Positions 37,991-47,154 of a stretch of 64,000 nucleotides of DNA are shown piece by piece. Origin of the DNA: Pontibacillus sp. HMF3514 (GTDB lineage: Bacteria > Bacillota > Bacilli > Bacillales > BH030062). Location: the NCBI RefSeq assembly GCF_009858175.1, contig NZ_CP047393.1, forward strand, positions 1,426,001-1,490,000. Direction: 5' to 3'. The position numbers were made by a program, and so were the translations under genes. The notes under the pieces were generated by a model, which was not told the origin of the DNA, ran no database searches, and was given only the letters and a program-made list of their open reading frames with translations. How positions within the stretch are numbered: the first letter of the stretch is position 1; each line of letters starts with the position of its first letter.

Positions 37991-39175
37991 TCAATTGTCC
38001 TTATCGTTACCTTCAAGACGCCCTATCGCTTCTTTTGCAAGCATGGTTAAGACCATATCATCCATAGGCGGGTTATGAAGACCTGCTCTTACATCGCGGT
38101 AATACTTTTCAAACGGATAGCTTTTCGAAAGTCCTCTGCCGCCAGCAATTCTCATAGCAAGATCAACCACTTCATTCGCTGTGTTCGTTGCAGTTGTTTT
38201 GACTGCTCCCAGAGAACTGGAAAGGCTAGGGCGTTTTTCAGGTTGTTCATCCCATTGCCTCGCTATTGAGTACATAAAGTGTCGAGCTTGTGTAAGCTTT
38301 AATTCCATCTCTCCGATTTTTTGTTGAATGTGAGCCACTTCAGAAATCGGTGTGTCTAAACTGTTAGGCTGAAAGTTTTTGGCAAACTCAATAGCATCTT
38401 GACTAGCAGCCAGGGCAATGCCTAAATAACAAGCAGGTATATGAAGTAACCAACCTTTTGGACCTTTAGGTTGTTCATCCTTTCGCTCAACGAAATAATC
38501 TTCAGGGACTTTAACATCTTCTAATACTAAATCATGACTGCCCGTTCCACGCATACCAAGAGTATCCCAGGTTTTATCTACTTTAACGCCTTTTAGATCA
38601 AGAGGGGTAAAGAACCAACCAACTTCATCTAATTCCGGAATGAAGGCGTTGATAATTGCATAATCCAATACACTGGCCATCGTCGTGAAAGTTTTTCGTC
38701 CAGAAATGATGTAATGACCATTTTCATAGTGAGCTGTGGTTTCAGGTACACCACCACGTGTTGGGCTCCCTGTAGCAGGTTCTGATGCAGCACGATTCAC
38801 AAGTACTTGAGAAGTTGCAACCTCTTCGGCTAGCTTTTTATAGATTGGCCGCTCTAATAAGGATTCATCTCGAAGTTCCATTAGAATACCAAGATGCCAT
38901 CCTACTGACAGAGCTGCTGGACCATCCCCCATCGCTAATCGTTCTTGCATGAGTAAAAATTCATATAAGGAAAGACCTTCACCGCCATAGTTCTCAGGAA
39001 TCGTCAATGAAAGGTAGTGTTCATTTTGAAAAATCTTTACATTATCTTGAGAAAAATCTGCATTCAGGTCATTGATGGTAGATTGTTTACGTACTTTGTT
39101 GGCAATTTCTCCAGCTTTTTGGACGAGGCCTTCCTGCCGTTTATTGTGAACAAACGTTTTATATAATTCCTTCAT
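37991..39175 (-). CDS. Acyl-CoA dehydrogenase family protein (YdbM-like)
   Basis: 394 residues from the ATG at 39175, which lies eight bases after AAGGAG. A GTG nine bases farther upstream abuts the site and is less likely. The three-domain fold is visible: the N-terminal helical region ending IPENYGGEGLSLYE, the beta domain with ASEPATGSPTRGG and the FAD segment GRKTFTTMA, and the C-terminal helical domain with RIAGGRGLSKSYPFEKYYRDVRAG. Flavoprotein oxidising acyl-CoA-like substrates, resembling B. subtilis YdbM. The typical catalytic Glu is not clear, so substrate class is open. Confidence 0.88.
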   Translation of the reverse strand: MKELYKTFVHNKRQEGLVQKAGEIANKVRKQSTINDLNADFSQDNVKIFQNEHYLSLTIPENYGGEGLSLYEFLLMQERLAMGDGPAALSVGWHLGILMELRDESLLERPIYKKLAEEVATSQVLVNRAASEPATGSPTRGGVPETTAHYENGHYIISGRKTFTTMASVLDYAIINAFIPELDEVGWFFTPLDLKGVKVDKTWDTLGMRGTGSHDLVLEDVKVPEDYFVERKDEQPKGPKGWLLHIPACYLGIALAASQDAIEFAKNFQPNSLDTPISEVAHIQQKIGEMELKLTQARHFMYSIARQWDEQPEKRPSLSSSLGAVKTTATNTANEVVDLAMRIAGGRGLSKSYPFEKYYRDVRAGLHNPPMDDMVLTMLAKEAIGRLEGNDKDN

Positions 39176-39443
39176 ATCAATCACTCCTTAAATCGAGGTA
39201 CCTTCTAAAATCATATTAAACTTATCGGGATTATGCTAATGAAATGTTTCACAATAGGAGCTTCATTTTTGTTAAAATAGGAGAGTATCAATAAATGTTC
39301 TAAGAAGTTCAATTTTACGTTTGAAAAGAGGATATGTTTGACTTAAATCCACCTTTTTTTGTCTGTTTTTTTCGATCCTACTACATTTACGAATGAAGTT
39401 ATTCTACAATAAATTATATCTTGAACATATGAAGGTGATGAAA

Positions 39444-39842
39444 ATGGATTTAGATATTCACAAAGCCAAGATATTTATTGTAGATGACCACGGACCTAAT
39501 GTCTTACTTTTAAACAAATTACTTAAGGTTAATGGATTTCATAATATTGTCGAAACCGTTGATGTTCGTGAGATGTTTTCCCTTTATCACCGAGAACAAC
39601 CTGACTTAATATTATTAGATCTCAAAATGCCTTATATAGATGGATTTGATATATTAGAACAATTCTCTCGCTATGAGAAAAAACCCTATACACCCATTAT
39701 TGTAATTACAAGTCATGATGAAATGATCAACAGGGAAAAGGCGTATAAGTTGGGTGTTCAAGATTTTATAGCCAAACCATTTGATGTAAAAGATGTCATA
39801 CATCGAATTCAGTGTGCTTTGAAAACAAGCAACCAAACCTAA
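39444..39842 (+). CDS. Single-domain response regulator (REC)
   Basis: 132 residues consisting of one receiver domain. IFIVDDHGPN holds the acidic pocket, phosphoacceptor Asp59 lies in LILLDLKMPYIDG, VITSHDE supplies the Thr/Ser switch and FIAKPF the conserved lysine. No output domain, so it signals by protein contact or as a phosphate relay. The start is ATG 39444 after GAAGGTGATG; longer in-frame starts lack sites. It is 16 bases upstream of a hybrid histidine kinase gene, its likely partner in one operon. Confidence 0.88.
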   Translation: MDLDIHKAKIFIVDDHGPNVLLLNKLLKVNGFHNIVETVDVREMFSLYHREQPDLILLDLKMPYIDGFDILEQFSRYEKKPYTPIIVITSHDEMINREKAYKLGVQDFIAKPFDVKDVIHRIQCALKTSNQT

Positions 39843-39857
39843 TGAGGTGCCTTAAAC

Positions 39858-42779
39858 ATGCAAGAAAATCAAAGAATGTCTCTAATGAAGTGGATATGGC
39901 GATCTTTTTTAAGAATCGCTCTAATCCCTCTTTTTGTAGTTGAATTAGCGTTTATAAGTATATATTTCTTTTCAAATGACTGGGCGAATGACGTCATGAT
40001 GAAATTGTTCAAAGATGAAGCCCAAGAAGATCTATTACATACGGTAAGTCGGGAATCAAAAGTGATTACCATGCAACTAGAGTCGATTTCTAAAACTACA
40101 AACTTATATCGTCAAGAAGTTGAGGAGTCATTAAAGAATCGATCTCTTTTTACAGAAGAGGATCAAGCACGACTTCAATATTCCAGTGAGGGTGTGTATC
40201 ATACCTTTCGTAATTTAAAAGAAGGTGGAGCAGCTGTTTTTTATAGTGGTGCAACTACACCTGACCACAATTTACAAAAAGTTGCTCGGCTCCTTACGAC
40301 ACAAGATCTGATGAAGCATATATACAAAACAGAACCACTAGCAGAAGCCGTTTATTTTAACACTTATGATTCACTGAATGTTATGTATCCTTATTATGAT
40401 GTTATGGATCAAATAAATCCAAAAACGCTCATTCCTCAATTTAATTTTTATTATGAGGCTGATCAAGACCATAACCCTTCTCGGGAAACGAAGTGGACAG
40501 ATGTATATTTAGACCCAGCCGGGAATGGATGGATGGCGTCATCGATTGCCCCCGTATATAAAGATGATTTCTTAGAAGGTGTGGTAGGGGTTGATGTTAC
40601 GATTGATACGATTAGAGATCGTATATTGGATTTAGATATTCCATGGGAAGGTTTCGGAATGCTAGTTGGAAAAGATGGGACAATTTTGGCTCTTCCTCAA
40701 AAAGGTGAAGTTGTTTTTGGGTTAAATGAGCTGAATGAATATGCTTATGATCAACAAATTCATACCAATACATTTAAACCAGAAAAATTCAATCTGTATA
40801 ACCAAGATGAAACGAAGCATTTTGCGAAGATATTACCTGAAGCCAAAAAAGGGCTAACCATGGCCAATTTCAATGGTGAAGACCATTTTTTAGCTTGGTC
40901 TACCGTTGAAGGGACTGGATGGAAGTTTATTTCTGTAGTGGATAAAGAACAAATCTTTAATGATCTTTTCTTATTAGACCGTAAGTTGATGAAAATTGGG
41001 GCATTAATGATATTTGGTCTTATTCTTTTTTATTTAATATTTTTCATGTTTCTATATAAACGAGCTCAAAAGTTATCTCATTCTATATCTGATCCCCTTT
41101 ATGATATTAATAAGCTGGTTCGTGAGATTGGAGCAGGTCGTTATTATCAAAAGGATGAATCATTTCGTATAGAGGAGTTAGATGAAACAGCTACAAGCAT
41201 CACAAGTATGGGACAAACGCTTGGTACGGCAAATGAGGAGTTATATAAAGCTCAGGAAGAACTGAAGGAAAAGGAATCCGATCTAAGAGCATTAGTTTCC
41301 TCAATTGATGATGTCATTATGAGAGTAGATGAGAATGGAACGTACCTAAATATATGGACGAATGATGAAAAGAAATTACCAAAGACCAAAGATAAATTAA
41401 TAGGTACAAGAATCAATGACGTATTTTCTGAGAAGGATGCTTTATTCTTCATGGTCACGATACGCGAGGTACAGGAATTAGGTCAGCCTAAAACAGTTGA
41501 ATATCAAATTGACACATTAGCTGGTAAACGGTGGTTTCAAGGGAGACTTGCTCCTATTGTAGACGAATCAGGTGAATTTCGTCATTTTGTATTAACAGCT
41601 AGAGATATTACGGATTTAAAAGAACTGCAAGAATCGTTAAGAAAAGCAAAAGAAGAAGCAGAGCAAGCAAGTAAGGCGAAATCGGATTTTCTATCCAGTA
41701 TGAGTCATGAACTGAGAACACCAATGAATGCCATTTTAGGGTTCACACAGTTGTTAGAGTATGAAAAAGACTCGTTAACGACTTCTCAAAACGAGAGTGT
41801 TGAAGAGATTTTAAGGGCAGGAAATCATTTATTGACGCTTATAAACGAAATTCTTGACCTTGCTCGAGTAGAAGCTGGAAAATTAACTGTATCTCTAGAA
41901 CCTGTAGAAGTTCAACCTGTGATAGAAGAAGTACTCGGAATAATTTCTCCTCTTGTTACTAATAAGAGGATTACGATCGATCATAATCTTAATGCGTGTA
42001 ATGAAATATATGTCTATGCTGACCGTACAAGGCTGAAGCAAGTCTTACTGAATCTGTTGTCTAATGCTGTTAAGTACAATCAAGATGAAGGTTGTATTCG
42101 TGTGGAATGTTCCGTTAAGGAAGGAAAAGCGAATTTTCTAGTAGAAGATACTGGTGTTGGAATTGATGATCAGGAAATTGACCAAATCTTTGAACCGTTC
42201 ACCAGAATTCTTGATGAGAAGATTATTGAAGGAACGGGAATTGGCTTAACGCTATCAAAACAGTTAATGGCTTTAATGAATGGAACTATCTCTGTAAAAA
42301 GTGAGTTAGGTGAAGGCAGTATGTTTTGGATAGATCTACCTGTAGTCGAAACCATTACGACTGACCCAATTCAAGAGGTTTCACAAGAGTCACCTGCCCT
42401 AACAGGGAGCGATGAAAAGAAAAAACTTCTTTATATAGAAGATAACCCAGCAAATTTGCATTTGGTACAAAAAATGCTTGCACATAAGTCCAACATTGAG
42501 TTTATGTCTGCCATGAATGGTGAAATTGGCCTGGAATTAGCACAAACTCACAGACCGGATTTAATTTTATTAGACTTAAATTTACCAGGGTTAGATGGAT
42601 ATGATGTCCTTTCTAAAGTTAATGATCACCCATCTACAAAAAGAATTCCTGTAATTGCAATTAGTGCAAATGCAATGCCAAGGGAGATTGAAAAAGGTAT
42701 TGCAGCAGGGTTTCAGGATTATCTAACAAAACCACTCGAAGTAACAACTTTCCTTAATGTACTTGAAAAGCATCTATAG
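39858..42779 (+). CDS. Hybrid sensor histidine kinase (Cache-PAS-HisKA-HATPase-REC)
   Basis: 973 residues. Membrane segment 1 (about 15-37), an extracellular double-Cache-like sensor (about 40-370), membrane segment 2 (about 375-398), a HAMP-like region, PAS (about 475-590), HisKA with phosphorylated His617 in MSHELRTPMNA, HATPase with LLNLLSNAVKYNQ, VEDTGVGID and GTGIGLTLSK, and a receiver with Asp906 in LILLDLNLPGLDG. Senses an external ligand and passes phosphate His to Asp, probably onward to the single REC protein encoded 16 bases upstream. The ligand is unknown. Start follows TGAGGTGCC. A terminator follows. Confidence 0.93.
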   Translation: MQENQRMSLMKWIWRSFLRIALIPLFVVELAFISIYFFSNDWANDVMMKLFKDEAQEDLLHTVSRESKVITMQLESISKTTNLYRQEVEESLKNRSLFTEEDQARLQYSSEGVYHTFRNLKEGGAAVFYSGATTPDHNLQKVARLLTTQDLMKHIYKTEPLAEAVYFNTYDSLNVMYPYYDVMDQINPKTLIPQFNFYYEADQDHNPSRETKWTDVYLDPAGNGWMASSIAPVYKDDFLEGVVGVDVTIDTIRDRILDLDIPWEGFGMLVGKDGTILALPQKGEVVFGLNELNEYAYDQQIHTNTFKPEKFNLYNQDETKHFAKILPEAKKGLTMANFNGEDHFLAWSTVEGTGWKFISVVDKEQIFNDLFLLDRKLMKIGALMIFGLILFYLIFFMFLYKRAQKLSHSISDPLYDINKLVREIGAGRYYQKDESFRIEELDETATSITSMGQTLGTANEELYKAQEELKEKESDLRALVSSIDDVIMRVDENGTYLNIWTNDEKKLPKTKDKLIGTRINDVFSEKDALFFMVTIREVQELGQPKTVEYQIDTLAGKRWFQGRLAPIVDESGEFRHFVLTARDITDLKELQESLRKAKEEAEQASKAKSDFLSSMSHELRTPMNAILGFTQLLEYEKDSLTTSQNESVEEILRAGNHLLTLINEILDLARVEAGKLTVSLEPVEVQPVIEEVLGIISPLVTNKRITIDHNLNACNEIYVYADRTRLKQVLLNLLSNAVKYNQDEGCIRVECSVKEGKANFLVEDTGVGIDDQEIDQIFEPFTRILDEKIIEGTGIGLTLSKQLMALMNGTISVKSELGEGSMFWIDLPVVETITTDPIQEVSQESPALTGSDEKKKLLYIEDNPANLHLVQKMLAHKSNIEFMSAMNGEIGLELAQTHRPDLILLDLNLPGLDGYDVLSKVNDHPSTKRIPVIAISANAMPREIEKGIAAGFQDYLTKPLEVTTFLNVLEKHL

Positions 42780-42789
42780 TTAAGCATTC

Positions 42790-42830
42790 AAAAACACGTC
42801 TTCATTCCTCTGTTGTGAAGACGTGTTTTT
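42790..42830 (+). terminator. Intrinsic terminator of the REC-kinase operon
   Basis: A 15-bp perfect stem (AAAAACACGTCTTCA / TGAAGACGTGTTTTT) with a T tract. Confidence 0.88.
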
Positions 42831-42960
42831 CCAATATCATGTATTGACCCCGAAATACTCCACAAAGAAAGTGTTTTCATTTATACTTAAGTTGAATATA
42901 TAAGCTATATATAATGATTAATATTTTTGTGAAAACCGTGCTTTTCTAAGGATGATAAAC

Positions 42961-43701
42961 ATGACATATCGTATTTTAATTGCTGATGACCAAGAAGCGT
43001 CACGAAAAGTATTAAAACAAATGATTGATAAGGTTGCTTCTGACTCTTTTTCCATAATTGATGAAGCTGTGGATGGAGTGGAGTTAGTTGAAAAAGTAAT
43101 ACAGCATCAACCAGATTTAGTAATGTGTGATATTGAAATGCCACGTAAACGAGGTATTGATGCGATAAGAGAGTGCGTGCAAACGATGCCATCATTGGCA
43201 TACATATTTACAACAGCACATGATAGGTTTGCCGTAGAAGCATTTGATCTTAATGCCTTAGATTATGTTATGAAACCTATTCAGATTAGTAGACTACACT
43301 TGGCTTTAAATCGAGCTAAAAAGAGACTCGAACAAAAACAAACAGAAGAAGCAGAGACACAAAAAGCGAATAATCGTATTCCGATCCGATTTAATCGCTC
43401 TCTGTATTATGTGCAAGTTGAAGATATCTTGTTCATCGAAAAGCGTGATCGTAAATCTGTGATTCATACACCTTATCAAAGCTATTCATCAACTGAAACG
43501 TTAGAGTATTTCTTAGATTTCTTGGATGATTCTTTCGTACAATCCCATCGATCTTTTATTATACATTTAACTCACATTTCTCATATTCAAACGTCTGGAA
43601 AAAGTTATCTTGTCTATTTTCATGGTTATGATACTCCGGCTCAAATCTCAAAGCAAAATATTCAACGTATCCATGAATTGATGAGCTACTTTCAGTCATG
43701 A
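42961..43701 (+). CDS. LytTR family response regulator
   Basis: 246 residues. Receiver domain (1-120) with ILIADDQEASRK, Asp57 in MCDIEMPRKRG, Thr in FTTAHD and Lys in DYVMKPI. A LytTR DNA-binding domain (about 145-246) carries IPIRFNRSLYYV, DILFIEKRDRKS and FVQSHRSFIIHL. Such regulators bind direct repeats and control wall, virulence or transport genes. The ATG at 42961 is preferred to the in-frame ATG at 42952 because AAGG lies directly before the latter. A terminator separates it from the kinase operon, yet it may be served by that kinase. The downstream transporter gene is a possible target. Confidence 0.9.
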   Translation: MTYRILIADDQEASRKVLKQMIDKVASDSFSIIDEAVDGVELVEKVIQHQPDLVMCDIEMPRKRGIDAIRECVQTMPSLAYIFTTAHDRFAVEAFDLNALDYVMKPIQISRLHLALNRAKKRLEQKQTEEAETQKANNRIPIRFNRSLYYVQVEDILFIEKRDRKSVIHTPYQSYSSTETLEYFLDFLDDSFVQSHRSFIIHLTHISHIQTSGKSYLVYFHGYDTPAQISKQNIQRIHELMSYFQS

Positions 43702-43822
43702 AGAAATCTCATTTAAGGTACTTTTGTAGGGGGAATGTTATTAAAAGGGTTGTTTCCTGTTTCAATAGGTGCAAAAGATGTCTTTTAGGTGCATGTTCTT
43801 GTGTGAAATGACGTTAGAAATT

Positions 43823-43852
43823 TTGACCATTCTTGTTTGAAACTGCTATGGT
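43823..43852 (+). promoter_or_regulatory. Sigma-A-like promoter of a leader RNA
   Basis: TTGACC (43823-43828), 18 bases, TATGGT (43847-43852). The predicted start near 43860 coincides with the base of the first leader hairpin. Confidence 0.5.
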
Positions 43853-43860
43853 AAGTATAC

Positions 43861-43990
43861 GAGATGGAACAAGGATATTCTCCTTCATCTCACATAGTAG
43901 AGACAGAATTCCTTTTTATAAAGGAAAAGAGACGACTCCATAAATAGAGACTTAGAAAGCTATGCAGGATTCCCTGCGTAGCTTTTTTAC
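43861..43990 (+). ncRNA. Candidate cis-regulatory leader RNA with terminator
   Basis: Directly after the promoter, GAGATG-AAGGA / TCCTT-CATCTC forms a bulged hairpin (43861-43891). TTCCTTT / AAAGGAA forms a second (near 43912-43930). An 11-bp terminator stem (43958-43968 with 43973-43983) with six T residues follows. A further stem (AGGCT-CACAC / GTGTG-AGCCT) lies just before the ribosome binding site of the transporter gene at 44085. This layout fits a riboswitch or attenuator. I could not match it to any class I know. Confidence 0.5.
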
Positions 43991-44084
43991 GTTGTCAGAA
44001 ACTTTTATTTTGACACGCTCGATTTTATCCTTGCATAGGCTATGGCACACACAGGGTGTGAGCCTAAAAGGATGGTGAGCCAGT

Positions 44085-45515
44085 TTGGAGTTAACCGTTA
44101 CACATTGGTTGTATGCGATTATTACGCTTTTAATTATTGTTACAATGGTGTTCCGCAAAGGGGTTGTGCTCCCTACATTACTCGGTACGTTTATCATTGC
44201 ATGGGTTTATAAGGGAGATCTTGTCGGTGGATTTACCGCTGTATTTAATGCAAACCTTGTAGCCGCTAAAGAGCTCTTCAACATTTTCTTGATCATTACG
44301 TTTATGGTGGCTTTATTACAAGCATTAAAAGATTTAGGTGCAGACCGCAGAATGATTCAACCCATTCAGCCGGTTATGAAAAATGGACATATCGCTTATT
44401 TCGTACTTGTCGGCGTCACATATGTCATATCTTTATTTTTCTGGCCGACACCAGCTGTTCCGTTGATTTGTGCGCTTTTAGTGCCTGCTGCTGTGAGAGC
44501 CGGATTACCAGCCATGATGGCAGCGATAGCAGTTGCTTTAGCAGGGCAAGGGATGGCTTTATCATCAGACTATATCATGCAAGTTGCTCCTGGGTTATCA
44601 GCAACTGCAGGGGGAATTGACAAGGAAATGATTGTAGATAAAGCCCTTGTTTTATCCCTTGTAACAGGATTTGTAGCGATTGGTTTAGCTTATCTCATGA
44701 ATAAAAAGACGATTCGTAAAAAGGGAGACCCTAGAATCGAGCCAGAGTTGCAGTCACTTCAAGGATTAGGAAATGAAGAGACAACTCGTGAGCCCCAGAA
44801 CAATGGCATTGGATTTTGGAGTAAGCTGTTTGCTGTATTAGTTCCGTTATCTATGCTATCGGTTATGGTATTTATGATTTCAACGAAACTTGGAACAGGT
44901 CGCATGGGTGGTTTTGAAGGAGGAGATGGAGCCGCATTTATTGGTGGGGTAGCTGTCATTTTGTTATTATTAGCTACCGTTGCTTTCGGCCGTCACAATG
45001 CACTTGATTATATTAGTGAACACATAACAGATGGGTTCGTGTTTGCTTTTAAAGCAATGGGTCCTGTAATCCCGATTGCTGGATTCTTCTTTTTAGGTAG
45101 TTCTGATTTTGCAGGTTCTATCTTATCATTAGGAGATGAAACGGCCCCTGCATTCTTGTTCGATCTGGTTCAAGCATCACAAGAAATTCTGCCACAAAGT
45201 ACAGTATTGGCTGCCTTTAGTGTGTTGATTATAGGGATTATCACTGGGCTTGATGGTTCAGGGTTCTCAGGGTTACCTCTAACAGGTGCTTTATCAGGTG
45301 CACTTGCGAGTGGAGGAATGGATCCAGCGACACTAGCAGCAATTGGACAGATGGGATCGATCTGGACGGGTGGAGGTACTATCATCGCATGGTCATCCAT
45401 GATTGCCATCGCAGGATTCTGTGGGGTACCTGTCATGGACCTCGTACGGAAAAACTTCATTCCGGTAATGTTGGGGTTATTAGCAGCAACGTTATTTGCG
45501 GTATTGATATGGTAA
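44085..45515 (+). CDS. Polytopic membrane transporter, family uncertain
   Basis: 476 residues with about 12 hydrophobic segments. Glycine-rich reentrant-like motifs (VALAGQGMALSSDYIM near 160 and ITGLDGSGFSGLPLTGALSGAL near 390) resemble ion-transporter superfamily proteins such as GntP or CitMHS, which carry organic acids. An acidic-basic cytoplasmic loop (about 205-240) splits two halves. TTG at 44085 is the likely start. It is preceded by a leader with a terminator, so its expression is probably controlled by premature termination. Substrate unknown. Confidence 0.7.
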   Translation: MELTVTHWLYAIITLLIIVTMVFRKGVVLPTLLGTFIIAWVYKGDLVGGFTAVFNANLVAAKELFNIFLIITFMVALLQALKDLGADRRMIQPIQPVMKNGHIAYFVLVGVTYVISLFFWPTPAVPLICALLVPAAVRAGLPAMMAAIAVALAGQGMALSSDYIMQVAPGLSATAGGIDKEMIVDKALVLSLVTGFVAIGLAYLMNKKTIRKKGDPRIEPELQSLQGLGNEETTREPQNNGIGFWSKLFAVLVPLSMLSVMVFMISTKLGTGRMGGFEGGDGAAFIGGVAVILLLLATVAFGRHNALDYISEHITDGFVFAFKAMGPVIPIAGFFFLGSSDFAGSILSLGDETAPAFLFDLVQASQEILPQSTVLAAFSVLIIGIITGLDGSGFSGLPLTGALSGALASGGMDPATLAAIGQMGSIWTGGGTIIAWSSMIAIAGFCGVPVMDLVRKNFIPVMLGLLAATLFAVLIW

Positions 45516-45550
45516 AAGATAAATAAGGACACATGTAAGGAAGTGTATGT

Positions 45551-45590
45551 AACCACATAGGATTATTCAATAGAATCCTATGTGGTTTTT
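45551..45590 (+). terminator. Intrinsic terminator of the transporter gene
   Basis: A 14-bp perfect stem (AACCACATAGGATT / AATCCTATGTGGTT) and a T-run. Confidence 0.88.
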
Positions 45591-45608
45591 ATTGTGGGGA
45601 CTAATACT

Positions 45609-46213
45609 TATTCAGTTATATGGCAGGATTGTTGAAGACTTGAAACTGAGAGGAGTCCGTTGCTATTGGGTAATTTGTTGCGGTCAGTGAAACGGCAAGC
45701 CTGTTGTTGCCCCACACGACGTGGGGTAGTTCTACGTTGCCACATGATGTGGCGGTTTTAGTAGAACCTCCATTGTATAGCCTAGCCTCCTCGTTCCTGC
45801 GGGGTCTCGTCTTGCCTTTGCTACCACGACAGTTTGCCGTTTCCTTCCCTCCACGCGATTATGGAAACTAACGGACCATAATTTTGCTATCCCACCTCAT
45901 GTTGGTTGGAAATCATATTCAGAGAAGTTGTTCAGAGCCTTGTCATGATAGGGTTATACTACCTGGAAACAGAACACCTCATCCCAGAACTAAGGCGGTT
46001 CCGTTAATCTCCATTCGGCTAAGGCGGGCTGTGGAACGGGTTGACTCCTCCGGTAGAAAGGGCGAGCGAGATCCCGCAGGAACGAAGTGACGAGGAAGCT
46101 CGATCGGTCTTCCGGGGAAAGCAACCCGTTCCACAGCCCGCCGATCTGCACAAAAGCAACGGAACCATACGCACATTATCTCGAAACCAAGTCTTCCACA
46201 TAAGGGGGCTTTA
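45609..46213. repeat. Structured interspersed element, copy B
   Basis: Nearly identical to 33289-33893 and in the same orientation. The only indel is an extra AGCCT-type pentamer near 45781-45787, a short tandem duplication. The 20-bp inverted repeat is conserved perfectly (46024-46043 with 46122-46141). It sits between the terminator of the transporter gene and spo0M, again outside coding sequence. Small open frames inside are conserved only because the DNA is. Confidence 0.85.
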
Positions 46214-46327
46214 ATGGAAGATCTAATTAAGATCCCAATATGTTTTTCTATGAAAATCATGAAACATTATCGTATCATAAGACGTAGAAAGTATTGTGAA
46301 TATGAGCAAGAGAGGATGAAGTGAGTT

Positions 46328-47089
46328 ATGTTTAAAAAAATGATGGCTAGTTTAGGAATCGGAGCAGCTAAAGTAGATACACAATTAGAAAAAGAACGCT
46401 ATACAGCAGGTGAGGAAGTTCGCGGGAAGGTTGTTATGCAAGGTGGCAGTGTTGAACAACAAATTGATCGCATCAACCTATTCTTGATGACAGAAGTTGT
46501 AAAAGAGGTTGATGATCGCAAGGTACGTGAGGATGAAGTGGTTCACCGATTCAATATCACAGATTCATTCACTTTAGGTGAAGGGGAAGAAAAGGAAATT
46601 GATTTTTCTTTCACCCTACCACTCGATACGCCAGCAAGCTTTGGACGTCTTCCAATCTGGTTTCAAACAGGTTTAGATATTCCGAATGCACTAGACCCAC
46701 AAGATCGAGACTACATTCATGTTGACCCTTCAGAAAATGTTCAAACAGTCCTTACAGCTGTGCAGCATGAATTAGGATTCAAGCTACGAAAAGTTGAAAT
46801 GGAATATGCGCGCAACTATCAAATCGTACAGGAATTTGAATTCCAACCTGGAGGGAAGTTCCGTAGTGATTTAGATGAATTAGAAATTCTATTCTTCCCT
46901 AAGTCGGAAGGATTGGAGCTTTTCATTCAAGTGGATCGCCGTGCTAAAGGATTAGGTGGATTATTATCTGAAGCCTTAGACACTGATGAAAGCCATGTAA
47001 GAACGCACCTTTCTAATCAAGAACTTGCAGAAGGTGAAGAGGCAATCGCAAGTAAACTTGAACAATTAATTGAACGTTTTTCAAACTAA
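46328..47089 (+). CDS. spo0M: Sporulation-control protein Spo0M
   Basis: 253 residues with the arrestin-like fold of the SpoOM family. The first residues MFKKMMASLGIGAAKVDTQL, then YTAGEEVRGKVVMQGG, FTLPLDTPASFGRLPIWFQTGLDI and LDPQDRDYIHVDP are characteristic. B. subtilis Spo0M affects early sporulation and cell division through an unclear mechanism. Start follows GAGAGGATGAAG. It has a strong terminator. Its presence suggests a sporulating organism. Confidence 0.93.
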   Translation: MFKKMMASLGIGAAKVDTQLEKERYTAGEEVRGKVVMQGGSVEQQIDRINLFLMTEVVKEVDDRKVREDEVVHRFNITDSFTLGEGEEKEIDFSFTLPLDTPASFGRLPIWFQTGLDIPNALDPQDRDYIHVDPSENVQTVLTAVQHELGFKLRKVEMEYARNYQIVQEFEFQPGGKFRSDLDELEILFFPKSEGLELFIQVDRRAKGLGGLLSEALDTDESHVRTHLSNQELAEGEEAIASKLEQLIERFSN

Positions 47090-47103
47090 GCCCCACACAA
47101 AAT

Positions 47104-47143
47104 AAAGCTAGAGCAGATTTAAATAATCTGCTCTAGCTTTTTC
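47104..47143 (+). terminator. Intrinsic terminator of spo0M
   Basis: A 16-bp perfect stem (AAAGCTAGAGCAGATT / AATCTGCTCTAGCTTT) and T residues. Confidence 0.9.
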
Positions 47144-47154
47144 AATTATCTAGG

